DNA from: Terriglobia bacterium | GTDB lineage: Bacteria > Acidobacteriota > Terriglobia > JAIQFV01 | DNA: 64,000 bases | Direction of reading: 5' to 3' | NCBI GenBank assembly: GCA_020072965.1 | Contig: JAIQFY010000025.1 | Span: 51,973-115,972 of the forward strand | Shown here: piece after piece, positions 7,972 to 16,042 of the stretch | Numbering within the stretch: the stretch's first letter is position 1 | Layout: every line of letters starts with the position of its first letter | The notes under the pieces: model-generated | Told to the model about the DNA's origin: nothing | The model's database searches: none | The model's input: the letters and a program-made list of their open reading frames with translations, nothing else | Made by a program: the position numbers and the translations under genes

Positions 7972-9462
7972 ATGAAGTTTGATTTGACGCCCAAAAAGTT
8001 CAGTGAATTACAGGTCGAAGCCCTGGTGGTCTACGTGTTTGAAAAAGAAACCGAGTTGAAAGGGACCATCCGGGATGTGGATCGGGTGACTGGAGGCCTG
8101 ATTACCTCCCTCTTGTCGACCAAGGAGCTGACCGGGAAGCCCTTTGAGTATGCTTATGCCCGAAACCCGGAAGGGCTTCAAGCGAAGCGGATCTTTGTAT
8201 TTGGAGCCGGGAAGAAAGAGACTTTTGACCTGGGGCAATTGCGAAAACTGGCCGGAGCGATCGCGCGGACCTTGCGATCAAAATCGATTTTGAATTTTGC
8301 CCTCCTCAAGCGTAGCGCCTTTGACAGTGCGGGAGCCGCCCAAGCGGTGGTCGAGGGAATCATCCTGGCCCATTTCGATATCGATCGATACAAGACCGAC
8401 AATGAGCCTAAGAATCCGATTCAGACGGTTCTGCTGGCGGGAGGAGATCAGGCGAGAAAGCCCGCCATCCTGCAAGCCATCGAACGGGGACGGATTGTGG
8501 CAGAAGCTCAGAATTTTGCGCGGGAATTGATCAATGAGCCTTCGAATAAGCTGACTCCAACGCACCTCGCCGAAAGGGCAAGTGTCATGGCCCGAGAATT
8601 CGACTTGCGCATCGAGATCCTCGAAAGGGAGGACATGGAGAAGTTGGGGATGGGAGCCCTGTTAAGCGTCGCACGCGGCAGCGAGGAGCCTCCCAAGCTG
8701 ATTGTCCTGACATACGACCCGCAAGGCGTGGAGCATCCTTCCAAAACCATCGGGCTGGTGGGAAAAGGGATCACCTTCGATACCGGCGGCATCTCGTTGA
8801 AACCCCCGGAGGGGATGGAAAAAATGAAGTATGACATGAGTGGCGCTGCGTCCATGATCGCCGTGATGCGCGCTCTTGCGCTGTTGAAGCCCAAGGTCAA
8901 AGTGATTGCCATGGTGCCGACCACGGAGAATATGCCCGGCGGGAGGGCTCAGAAGCCCGGAGATGTACAGACCTCGATGTCTGGAAAAACCATCGAAGTC
9001 ATCAACACCGACGCCGAAGGCCGGTTGGTCTTGTCGGATGCCATCGCCTATGTGAAGAAGCTGGGAGCAACCCATCTTATCGACATGGCTACCCTGACCG
9101 GGGCTGTTTCGATCGCACTGGGTGATGTCCGGGTGGGCGTCATGGGCAACCATCAGAAGTGGATGAACGCGTTCCTCCGGGCGGCAGAGGAGTGTGGGGA
9201 AAAGATGTGGCAGCTGCCCATGGATGAGGAGTATGGAGACTTGATCAAGAGCAAGATCGCCGATTTGAAGAACACGGGTGGCCGCTATGCTTCCACCATC
9301 ACCGCTGCCAAGTTTCTGGAGGTTTTTGCCGGGGACACCCCCTGGATTCACTTGGATATCGCCGGCACGGAGTGGCTCGAGGAGGCCAAACCCTATTGCT
9401 CGGAAGGGCCCACTGGTATTGGCATACGCTCGGTCATCCAGACTGTCTGCACGCAGAGGTGA
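7972..9462 (+). CDS. pepA: leucyl aminopeptidase (M17 cytosol aminopeptidase)
   Basis: 496 aa from the ATG at 7972 (TGGAGAAG upstream); the ORF is open 99 bases further but that extension is not protein-like. M17 enzymes are hexameric two-metal peptidases that remove N-terminal residues in the cytoplasm. The C-terminal catalytic domain has GKGITFDTGGISLKP (metal-binding Lys and Asp), KYDMSGAASM and the family signature NTDAEGRLVLSDA with the metal ligands Asp and Glu and the catalytic Arg. The N-terminal macro-like domain (DVDRVTGGLITSLL, RIFVFGAGKKE) is also present. Length is typical (about 500 aa). Its 3' end is followed directly by a heptad repeat array. Confidence 0.97.
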   Translation: MKFDLTPKKFSELQVEALVVYVFEKETELKGTIRDVDRVTGGLITSLLSTKELTGKPFEYAYARNPEGLQAKRIFVFGAGKKETFDLGQLRKLAGAIARTLRSKSILNFALLKRSAFDSAGAAQAVVEGIILAHFDIDRYKTDNEPKNPIQTVLLAGGDQARKPAILQAIERGRIVAEAQNFARELINEPSNKLTPTHLAERASVMAREFDLRIEILEREDMEKLGMGALLSVARGSEEPPKLIVLTYDPQGVEHPSKTIGLVGKGITFDTGGISLKPPEGMEKMKYDMSGAASMIAVMRALALLKPKVKVIAMVPTTENMPGGRAQKPGDVQTSMSGKTIEVINTDAEGRLVLSDAIAYVKKLGATHLIDMATLTGAVSIALGDVRVGVMGNHQKWMNAFLRAAEECGEKMWQLPMDEEYGDLIKSKIADLKNTGGRYASTITAAKFLEVFAGDTPWIHLDIAGTEWLEEAKPYCSEGPTGIGIRSVIQTVCTQR

Positions 9463-9469
9463 GGGCTCG

Positions 9470-9727
9470 AGGTAATAGGGAATAGGGGATAGGTTATAGG
9501 GAAGGAAGTCAGAAGTCGGAAGTCGGAAGTCAGAAGTCGGAATCCAGAAGCCGGAGGCCGGAAGTCTGAAGCCGGAGGCCAAGGGCCGGAAGTCAGAGGT
9601 CGGAGGTCGGAAGTCAGAGTTGAAAGACGAGAAATTGTAGGCTTTAAACTTTGAACTAGGAACTTTGAACTGGTTTTTAGGACTTTGGACCTTGGACTGG
9701 TTTTTTGAACTTTGATTTTTGGACTCT
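9470..9727 (+). repeat. composite heptad repeat array (modules C-A-B)
   Basis: Three successive blocks of degenerate 7-bp tandem units. Block C (about 9470-9503): ATAGGGA, ATAGGGG, ATAGGTT. Block A (about 9503-9625): GGAAGTC, AGAAGTC, GGAGGCC. Block B (about 9645-9725): TTTGAAC, TTTGGAC, CTTGGAC. The array runs up to the start codon of the Fic-like gene at 9728, leaving that gene no separate promoter region. The same order recurs at 31043-31262, 40072-40392 (inverted) and 41696-42033. Confidence 0.85.
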
Positions 9728-10441
9728 ATGTCCCACGAAACTCATTTTATCGGCAAGGGGATGTTCCACGAACTGGACGGGAAACTTCAGGAGTTTCTCG
9801 AAAAAAGAGCAGATCCTGAGGTAAACGGCCGGTACGAGTTGATTCTCTCGAACGAGTGGGCCTCGAATGACTGTCAGCTGGACGGGGTAGCCGGATCGCC
9901 TTTGGAGAAAGCGATTGAGAATCATCAGAACGCGACGGCCCTTTTGATGTCACGTCCGGAGCCCGTTGTCCAGGGGCTCTCCTTGATCAAGGATATTCAT
10001 TCCATGATGATGGATGGCCTCAGTGATGAAGCCGGTCAGTTCCGCATTGGTGGAATCGTACCCTTGAGTGTCGGTCACCAACCGCCTGAGGCGGACGGGA
10101 TTGAGGCGGCGATGGGTCGGTTGTTGGAGTGGGTTTCGGCCGACAGCTTTCTGGAACTCCATCCCGTTCAGCAGGCTGCCCTGGTCCTCGTTCGTCTCCT
10201 CGACATCTATCCCTTTGCTGACGGAACTCCACGCACCTGTCGCGTGATGGCCAACTCCGGCTTGATCCGGGCCGGATTTCCACCGGCGATTTTTTATTTC
10301 GGGGAGGCTTCCCTTTACAAGCAGGCCATTGAGGCGGGATTGGCGATGGATACCACCAGACTGACGACCCGGATCGCCGCCTCCCTGGCGCGCACCCTGG
10401 AATATTGCCTCACAGGAACCCTTAAATCCGCGGTAACTTGA
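9728..10441 (+). CDS. Fic-fold protein with degenerate active-site motif
   Basis: 237 aa from the ATG at 9728 (a TTG three codons earlier is open; no clear ribosome-binding site since the heptad array abuts it). The Fic layout is recognisable: EAGQFRIGGIVPLSVGHQPP corresponds to the region before the beta-flap, and residues 161-172 read YPFADGTPRTCR where active Fic AMP transferases have HPFxDGNGRxxR. The catalytic His is Tyr, the Asn-Gly pair is Thr-Pro, while Phe, Asp, Gly and both Arg remain. The following MANSGLIRAGFPP matches the usual helix after the motif. The protein is probably unable to AMPylate by the standard mechanism, or does other chemistry, as some divergent Fic proteins do. 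No antitoxin gene is adjacent; the next feature is a riboswitch. Confidence 0.8.
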   Translation: MSHETHFIGKGMFHELDGKLQEFLEKRADPEVNGRYELILSNEWASNDCQLDGVAGSPLEKAIENHQNATALLMSRPEPVVQGLSLIKDIHSMMMDGLSDEAGQFRIGGIVPLSVGHQPPEADGIEAAMGRLLEWVSADSFLELHPVQQAALVLVRLLDIYPFADGTPRTCRVMANSGLIRAGFPPAIFYFGEASLYKQAIEAGLAMDTTRLTTRIAASLARTLEYCLTGTLKSAVT

Positions 10442-10510
10442 CACCCCGCTTATTCGGAGTAGAATGGGCGGGCTTGATTTCAAGTCAAGCAGATGAAATG
10501 TGAGATCCGT

Positions 10511-10628
10511 GCCGCCTAAATCCGCCGATGGCGGATGTGGGGGAACCCAAGAAGAGGGGTGAATCCCCGGCCCTTGAGCCGGGGTAGAGTACTTTCAAGC
10601 TCGAACCCGTCAGCTAACCCCGCCGGCG
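10511..10628 (+). promoter_or_regulatory. cyclic di-AMP riboswitch (ydaO/yuaA class)
   Basis: The conserved core of the ydaO class is present in order: GCCGCCTAAATCC, a variable hairpin (TCCGCCGATGGCGGA), GGGGGAACCCA, GAGGGGTGAATCCCC, a G/C hairpin, then CTCGAACCCGTCAGCTAACC and the closing strand CCGGCG pairing with GCCG at 10511. This class binds c-di-AMP and usually turns expression off when ligand is bound, most often for potassium transporters and cell-wall hydrolases. Here it lies about 270 bases before an APC permease operon, with an intrinsic terminator in between (10727-10753) as expression platform. I have no alignment score, but the invariant blocks match closely. Confidence 0.93.
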
Positions 10629-10726
10629 TTTAGGGTTCCTGGGAGACTTGCCTGTTCTGCTCGATTAAGTTTTTTCAGGAATCAACAGATTTGGAAGGGC
10701 ATGATTGAAATCAGGGATTCCATGTG

Positions 10727-10753
10727 TCCACAGCCGCCCTGTGGATTTTTTTT
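10727..10753 (+). terminator. intrinsic terminator of the c-di-AMP riboswitch
   Basis: TCCACAG, a five-base loop (CCGCC) and CTGTGGA form a perfect 7-bp stem followed by eight T residues. It stands between the aptamer and the permease start at 10902, so it most likely serves as the switchable terminator. The antiterminator partner was not worked out. Confidence 0.8.
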
Positions 10754-10901
10754 GTCTGATCGCGGACGCATCCCCGGGCGGCTCGAGGCGAACTCTTAAG
10801 GCACGCTTCCAACTGCCCGACCGGGGAAGGGCGTTGGCCCTCCCGCTTTCATTTTGGAGCACCACCGTGTTCCTTCCGGGGTCCCGTGTAAGGAGTTGTC
10901 C

Positions 10902-12503
10902 TTGACCGTCCAATCTCCTCAGCCTCCACGCGAGTCCGTTGAGCTCCGACGGGATGTGACCATCTGGGGATCCTTCATGTGGGGCTATGCGGATGTCGGG
11001 GCCGATATCTATACGGCCCTCGGCCTGGTCATTGCGGCCTCGCAGGGGATGGCGAGCGTGGCGTTTGCCATTGCCGGGCTGGTTTATATCTGCATCGGGC
11101 TGGCTTATACTGAGCTGGCGGCGGCGTATCCCGTGGCGGGTGGCGGCCATTACTTTGCACTGCGCGGGCTCGGCGATTTTTGGGGATTTGTCGCGGGCTC
11201 CGCCCTCCTGCTCGATTATACGATTGACATCTCGCTATTTGCGGTGGCTTCCGCAGGATACTTCCTCTCCTTCTGGTCCAAGATCGTGACGCACGCCGAC
11301 CGCGTCAAGCACAACATCCATTTCAGTGCCAATTTTATCGTCTACGACTGGGTGATGGTCGTGGTGGCCCTGGGCTTGATCTTGTTCCTGGTCTGGCTCA
11401 ACATCCGCGGAATGAAGGAATCGTCCCTCTTCAACGAGATTCTCGGGGCAATCGATATCGTCACGGAATCGATGCTGGTCATGTGTGGCTTTCTCTTCGC
11501 CTGGAAGCCGGAGCTGATCACTTCTCAATTTCTTGAAACGTGGCGGCATTTTGACTTGCACCAATTTGCCTACGGAACATCGCTGGGCATCATCTGTTTT
11601 GTGGGCTTGGAGTCGATTTCCCAGGCCGCCCAGGAAACCCGCCGGCCCGCGACGATTATCCCCCGAACCTCGATTACCCTTATTTTCACGGTCTTCATAT
11701 TTGCCGTGGCGTTTTCGAATCTGAGTCTCGGGGTTTCCAGTTGGCAAAGTTTCAGGGATCACCTGGAAGATCCGGTGGCTTTTCTGGCGACACTCATCCC
11801 GTTCATTGGGATCATTGCGGGCCCCTTTGCCGCATTTCTGGGCATGACCATCCTCGCGATTTCCGCGAATTCAGGAATCATGAGCGCCTCGCGGCTCACC
11901 TTTTCAATGAGTCAACTGAAACTGCTGAGTCCCTGGTTTGATAGCGTCCATCGGCGATACCGGACGCCCGCACGGACAATTATGTTCTTCTCGGGCTTAG
12001 GCATCTTGTTCGTTGTGGCTTCCGCTTTTACGCCGCAGATTATCGACACCCTGGGCAACATGTATGCGTTTGGCGCGACCCTGGGGTATATCATCGTCTT
12101 CATCTCGTTGATCAAATTGCGATTCAGCGATCCTTACACACCGCGACCGTACCGAGTCCCGATCAACCTCCCCTGGAAACGTGATGAAGGTCGGGCGATT
12201 CAGATCCCGATCCTGGGATTTATTGGTGTATCGGGTGTGAGCATGATTTTCTTTTTTGTCGTTTACACTCACGCCATCGGCCGCATCGCGGGCCCAGCGT
12301 GGGTCATTCTGTGTTTATCGTATTATCTCTATTATCGGGGGAGAATCGGACTGCCCATCCTGGGAAGCGTAAAGCACAACTGGGAGCAGGAGCAAATCCA
12401 GGTGCTGACTTCAGCGGAGGAATTTGATTTGCTGGAACAGTACAAGCTGGCTCTACAGGAGCGTGACAAGATGCTCCGGAAGAGAGCAGAGGCCACGCCA
12501 TGA
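10902..12503 (+). CDS. APC-superfamily permease under c-di-AMP riboswitch (possible KimA-like potassium importer)
   Basis: 533 aa from a TTG at 10902 with AAGGAG six bases upstream; the longer ATG start at 10854 has no such site and adds unlikely residues. About twelve hydrophobic segments are visible, with GSFMWGYADVGADIYTALG in TM1, a Gly-rich break (YPVAGGGHYFALRGLGDFWG) as in APC amino acid permeases, and TTG-free substrate loops ending in a soluble tail of about 60 aa. Bacillus KimA, a potassium importer of this superfamily, is also under a ydaO riboswitch, and the next genes encode a USP protein and TrkA-like RCK domains. Potassium transport is therefore favoured over amino acid transport, but this is inference. 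The gene overlaps the next by 4 bases. Confidence 0.85.
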   Translation: MTVQSPQPPRESVELRRDVTIWGSFMWGYADVGADIYTALGLVIAASQGMASVAFAIAGLVYICIGLAYTELAAAYPVAGGGHYFALRGLGDFWGFVAGSALLLDYTIDISLFAVASAGYFLSFWSKIVTHADRVKHNIHFSANFIVYDWVMVVVALGLILFLVWLNIRGMKESSLFNEILGAIDIVTESMLVMCGFLFAWKPELITSQFLETWRHFDLHQFAYGTSLGIICFVGLESISQAAQETRRPATIIPRTSITLIFTVFIFAVAFSNLSLGVSSWQSFRDHLEDPVAFLATLIPFIGIIAGPFAAFLGMTILAISANSGIMSASRLTFSMSQLKLLSPWFDSVHRRYRTPARTIMFFSGLGILFVVASAFTPQIIDTLGNMYAFGATLGYIIVFISLIKLRFSDPYTPRPYRVPINLPWKRDEGRAIQIPILGFIGVSGVSMIFFFVVYTHAIGRIAGPAWVILCLSYYLYYRGRIGLPILGSVKHNWEQEQIQVLTSAEEFDLLEQYKLALQERDKMLRKRAEATP

Positions 12504-12808
12504 CCCGCTCGGCCAGCCAGGGACGAGGATTGCTGATGAAAAAGGTTCAAAGCAGCCCGATGGAACCAGGTGGCAGACTCCCCTGGTCAGATCGTTTCAA
12601 ATGGTTGAATGCTTATGTTTTCATCCTTTGTGGTGTCGTGATGATCTATCGCACCTATGCCTCACCCGCGACCTGGCTGGTCATGGTTACCGGTATCTTG
12701 TTCCTTGTCTATGGTATTTATCGGCTGCGACTGATTCGCCGTGTCCTGGATAGCGAGCAACCTTCGGCGATGGCAAAAGGGAAGGGACAACACTCCTCAA
12801 GGTTCTGA
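12500..12808 (+). CDS. small two-TM membrane protein of the permease operon
   Basis: 102 aa, start ATG overlapping the permease stop (ATGA). After about 35 polar residues it has two hydrophobic segments (FKWLNAYVFILCGVVMIYRT and ATWLVMVTGILFLVYGIYRL) followed by a basic cytoplasmic tail. No family recognised. The tight overlap suggests translational coupling and a role as a small subunit or stabiliser of the transporter. The third in-frame ATG (12535) is an alternative start. Confidence 0.7.
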   Translation: MTRSASQGRGLLMKKVQSSPMEPGGRLPWSDRFKWLNAYVFILCGVVMIYRTYASPATWLVMVTGILFLVYGIYRLRLIRRVLDSEQPSAMAKGKGQHSSRF

Positions 12809-12815
12809 AAAGGCC

Positions 12816-13409
12816 ATGCATCAAACGCTTGCATTTCATCCCCTGGGTATTTTCATTGCGGTCGTTTTCTTCGTCTCGATGTCTTCGATCCTGTGGTGGA
12901 TGCTTCATCCTCCTCCGCAGCTCGAGGCCGCCGTTGCCAAGGCCCGCCGTTCCATTAGCGCCCTGCGCCGTATCATGGTCACTACACGCGGCATGAGGTA
13001 CGATGATCGCGCGGTCGAACTGGCGTGCCGGTTAGGGCAGGAGCAGAAGTCGGAGATTGTGGTCACCTACATCATTGAAGTCCCGCTGACGCTGCCGCTG
13101 GGCCTCAAGCTCGATCAGGAGGAAGCGAAGGCGCAGGAAGCGGTGACCCGCGCCGCGAATATCGTCAAGCTCCACGCGCTGCCCGCGAAGAAGAACATCG
13201 AACGCGATCGCGAGGCGGCACGCGGAATTCTGCGGGCGGCCAAGGAGATGGATGTCGATCTCTTGATCCTTTCCATTGATCCTCACAAGACCGCCCTGAA
13301 AAAATTTACGGGAAAAACCACCGAGCGCATCCTCAGTGATGCCCTCTGCGAGGTGATCGTCGATCATATCCCGGTCAGCGAATTAGTGCAGATTACGCCG
13401 CAGGGGTGA
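12816..13409 (+). CDS. membrane-anchored universal stress protein (USP) domain protein
   Basis: 197 aa from the ATG at 12816, seven bases after the previous stop. One TM helix near the N-terminus (FHPLGIFIAVVFFVSMSSIL) is followed from about residue 48 by a USP/UspA-like fold: RRIMVTTRGMRYDDRAVELA, EIVVTYIIEVPLTLPLG, a long helix, ARGILRAAKEMDVDLLILSI and a C-terminal TTERILSDALCEVIVDH strand. USP domains bind ATP or other nucleotides, and some have been shown to bind cyclic nucleotides. Fused to a membrane anchor inside a c-di-AMP-controlled transport operon, it could gate the permease by sensing a nucleotide. The exact ligand cannot be read from the sequence. Confidence 0.82.
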   Translation: MHQTLAFHPLGIFIAVVFFVSMSSILWWMLHPPPQLEAAVAKARRSISALRRIMVTTRGMRYDDRAVELACRLGQEQKSEIVVTYIIEVPLTLPLGLKLDQEEAKAQEAVTRAANIVKLHALPAKKNIERDREAARGILRAAKEMDVDLLILSIDPHKTALKKFTGKTTERILSDALCEVIVDHIPVSELVQITPQG

Positions 13410-13489
13410 AGAATACAAATGGGGGGGGCTCGCGCAGCTACTGAGTTCCGGAAGGCAGTTTAGGCCGAGGAAGGGCATGGTAATCGAGT

Positions 13490-14644
13490 ATGCGAATCAT
13501 CATTGTGGGATTTGGACGCGTGGGGACCCAGCTTGTTCAACAACTCAACGCCAAGGAACACGAAGTCATTGTCATTGATCAGGAGCGCCATCTGGCCGAT
13601 CACCCGCTGGCTTCAGTGCCCACCCGCCTCATTATCGGTGATGCGATCGACGCCGAGGTGTTGCGGGACGCCGGCATTGGGGAAGCCGATGTTCTGTTTG
13701 CCACCACCCGGGACGAAAACACCAATTTGATGGTGGCCCAGATGGCCCGCATTGTCTTTAATGTCCCCAAGGTGCTGGCCATGATTTACGACCCCAGCCG
13801 GGAATTGAGTTACCACGAGGCGGGAATTGAGACTTTTTGCCTGACCTTGGCGGGCGCCCAGTACCTGGCTTCCCAAATCACGAAATCTCCTCTCACGGAT
13901 CTCAAGGGGGCGTGGAAGAAGGCGCACGACGAGATGATCAAACAGGTCAAGGAGCCTGTCAAAAGCGTGGCCACGCAGGGGGGAAATTACTACATCATCA
14001 TCCTGGGCGGAAGCCTGGTCGGCTATTATCTGGCGCGAAACTTGATGGCGAAGGGGCACGAGGTGACCATCATTGAGGACGATCCCGAAAAATACAACGC
14101 CATCATTCATCAGATCGACTGCAACGTTATTTTTGGAGACGGATCCACGACGCCCATCCTGGAACAAGCGGGGGCGAACCGGGCGGACGTATTTCTGGCG
14201 GTGACGAACCACGATCACGACAACCTGATTGCCTGCCAGGTGGCAAAATCACGATTCGGCGTCAAGAAGACCATCGCCCGCGTGAAAAACCCGAGAAACG
14301 AACCGATCCTTCAACGTCTGGGTGTGGACGTCACGGTCAGCTCCACCGGCATCATCGCGCAGATGATTGAGCGGGAACTGCCGATGAGCACCATCAAGAC
14401 GCTTCTGGACTTTAAGGCGAGCCAGCTGGAGATGGTTGAATACGATTTGGAAGACAAGTCTCCAGTGATTGGCCGGCAGATCCGGCAGCTCACCATGCCC
14501 AAGGATTCCAATATCGTCACCATCCTGCGCAACAAGGATGCCGTCGTCCCCCGAGGCGATACCAGCTTTGCACGGGACGACGTGGTCCTGGTCCTCATGA
14601 AGGAAGCCGTTGAGCCCGAGGTGAGACGGGTGCTGTTGGGATAG
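13490..14644 (+). CDS. TrkA-like potassium regulatory protein with two RCK-N domains
   Basis: 384 aa. It has two NAD-binding RCK-N domains: residues 1-130 with GFGRVGTQLVQQL and the acidic strand end VIVID, and residues about 165-290 with ILGGSLVGYYLARNLMAKGH and VTIIEDD. A single RCK-C (TrkA-C) domain follows, with SPVIGRQIRQLTMPKDSNIV and GDTSFARDDVVLVL. Classical TrkA has RCK-N/C twice; here the first RCK-C seems reduced to a short linker (about 130-160). TrkA gates Trk/Ktr channels in response to NAD(H) or ATP, and RCK-C domains of KtrA-type proteins bind c-di-AMP. No TrkH/KtrB channel gene lies beside it, so it may act on the APC permease at 10902. It ends 6 bases before a glycosyltransferase gene. 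Confidence 0.88.
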   Translation: MRIIIVGFGRVGTQLVQQLNAKEHEVIVIDQERHLADHPLASVPTRLIIGDAIDAEVLRDAGIGEADVLFATTRDENTNLMVAQMARIVFNVPKVLAMIYDPSRELSYHEAGIETFCLTLAGAQYLASQITKSPLTDLKGAWKKAHDEMIKQVKEPVKSVATQGGNYYIIILGGSLVGYYLARNLMAKGHEVTIIEDDPEKYNAIIHQIDCNVIFGDGSTTPILEQAGANRADVFLAVTNHDHDNLIACQVAKSRFGVKKTIARVKNPRNEPILQRLGVDVTVSSTGIIAQMIERELPMSTIKTLLDFKASQLEMVEYDLEDKSPVIGRQIRQLTMPKDSNIVTILRNKDAVVPRGDTSFARDDVVLVLMKEAVEPEVRRVLLG

Positions 14645-14650
14645 CCGCTC

Positions 14651-15748
14651 ATGAAGATTGCAATCATGGGCATCCGGGGTATACCGGCGAATTACGGTGG
14701 GTTCGAAACGTTCGCCGAGGAGTTGGGCTGGCGACTGGCAGCACGGGGTCATGAGGTCACCGTCTACGGCCGGTCCCATTACGTCGATCCCAACCTTACC
14801 TCCTACCGCGGGGTTCACCTCACGGTCCTGCCCACGGTCCGGACCAAGTATTTTGATACGGTCGTCCATACCTCCCTTTGTGCCCTCGATTCACTCACCA
14901 AGAACTTTGAATGTGTGCTGATCTGTAACGCGGCCAATGCGCTCTTTTCCTGGATACCCCGCCTCAGTGGGGCGCTGGTGGCGCTCAACGTGGATGGGCT
15001 GGAACGCAAACGGAGGAAATGGAATGCGGCGGGGCGTTTCTACTATCAGATTTCCGAACGGCTCGCAACTCTGCTGCCCAATGCCATCGTGACTGATGCG
15101 GTCGCCATCCAGGAATACTATCGGTCACGTTACGGCGCCGATTCGACCTTTATTCCTTACGGGGCCACCGTGGAACATGATGCGAACGAGGGTGCCCTTG
15201 CCCGCCTCGGCCTCGAGCCCAAACGATATTTCCTTTACGTGAGCCGGTTGGAACCGGAGAATAATGCACACCTCGTCATTCGAGCCTTCGAAAGGACAGA
15301 CACGCGGTTGCAGCTTGTGATCGTCGGGGATGCGCCCTACAGCGCCGGTTATGTCGCCCAGTTGAAGACCACCCGCGATCCGCGCATCCGATTTGCAGGC
15401 GGGGTGTACGGCCAGGGCTATCACGAGCTGCAGGCCAACGCCTTGTGCTATGTTCATGCCACGGAGGTGGGAGGAACGCATCCTGCTCTGGTCGAGGCCA
15501 TGGGACACGGGAACGCCGCCATTGTCCACGATACCGCCGAGAATCGAGAGGTTGTTGGGGAGGCGGGGATCCTGGTGGACATGAATGAGGAGGCAAAGTT
15601 GGTGGAGGCTATGCAGGGGATGGCCGATGGAAAGGTGGATCTGCATCGGCTTGGGACCCTGGCACAACAGCGTGTCCAGACCGATTATTCCTGGGATGCC
15701 ATTACCACGGCCTACGAAAAACTGTTTGACTCACTCATGAGAAACTAG
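14651..15748 (+). CDS. GT4 glycosyltransferase with DUF1972 N-terminus (rhamnosyltransferase type)
   Basis: 365 aa. The N-terminal MKIAIMGIRGIPANYGGFET, then AEELGWRLAARGHEVTVYGR, is the DUF1972 block of capsule rhamnosyltransferases such as Cps2T/WchF. The C-terminal GT-B half has FLYVSRLEPENNAHLVIRAF and, around the donor site, HATEVGGTHPALVEAMGHG. These cytoplasmic enzymes transfer a sugar, often rhamnose from dTDP-rhamnose, to a lipid-linked acceptor. It starts 6 bases after the TrkA-like gene and may be read through from it. RmlB and RmlC genes are within 2.3 kb, which agrees with a rhamnosyl donor. Confidence 0.88.
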   Translation: MKIAIMGIRGIPANYGGFETFAEELGWRLAARGHEVTVYGRSHYVDPNLTSYRGVHLTVLPTVRTKYFDTVVHTSLCALDSLTKNFECVLICNAANALFSWIPRLSGALVALNVDGLERKRRKWNAAGRFYYQISERLATLLPNAIVTDAVAIQEYYRSRYGADSTFIPYGATVEHDANEGALARLGLEPKRYFLYVSRLEPENNAHLVIRAFERTDTRLQLVIVGDAPYSAGYVAQLKTTRDPRIRFAGGVYGQGYHELQANALCYVHATEVGGTHPALVEAMGHGNAAIVHDTAENREVVGEAGILVDMNEEAKLVEAMQGMADGKVDLHRLGTLAQQRVQTDYSWDAITTAYEKLFDSLMRN

Positions 15749-15814
15749 ATACTTTAACTGGCTTGGGATTCATTCACCGCGGAGCACGCGGAATAATCTG
15801 AGGTTGAGGTATTT

Positions 15815-15912
15815 AAGCTTTGGTAGCCCCGGCATCTTTTTATGCCGGGGGCTTTTGTGCGCATTCACACAAGATCCCCCGGTGAGAAAAACGCTCACCG
15901 GGGCTACCAAAC
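15815..15912. repeat. nested palindromic element between polysaccharide genes
   Basis: The outer arms CTTTGGTAGCCCCGG (from 15818) and CCGGGGCTACCAAA (to about 15911) are complementary. Between them each arm can fold by itself: a G/C hairpin with a T-rich loop and tail (15824-15856), and CCCCGGTGAG..CTCACCGGGG (about 15877-15903). The element can thus form either one long cruciform or two separate hairpins. Confidence 0.65.
15824..15856 (+). terminator. Rho-independent terminator after the DUF1972 glycosyltransferase
   Basis: AGCCCCGGCAT, a T-rich loop, ATGCCGGGGGCT and then TTT. The stem is G/C rich with one extra G; it is about 75 bases after the stop codon. Confidence 0.65.
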
Positions 15913-16042
15913 CTTAGATTGTGTGAGAACGCTCTCAAAGGTTCCCGATCCTAAACATCCACCGCGGCATGCACCAGGGTTACCCAAAGAGTCAGCGGCC
16001 TCTGCGTCTCTGCGGTGATAGCTTTTCTGAATTGAGGAAAAA

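Noticed and set aside
9470..9727. heptad arrays as a CRISPR array
   Set aside because: Units are 7 bp, contiguous and degenerate, with no unique spacers and no cas genes nearby.
10497..10640. riboswitch read as a cobalamin or c-di-GMP type
   Set aside because: The CGAACCCGTCAGCTAACC and GGGGTGAATCC blocks belong to the ydaO class; no B12 box or GEMM tetraloop pattern.
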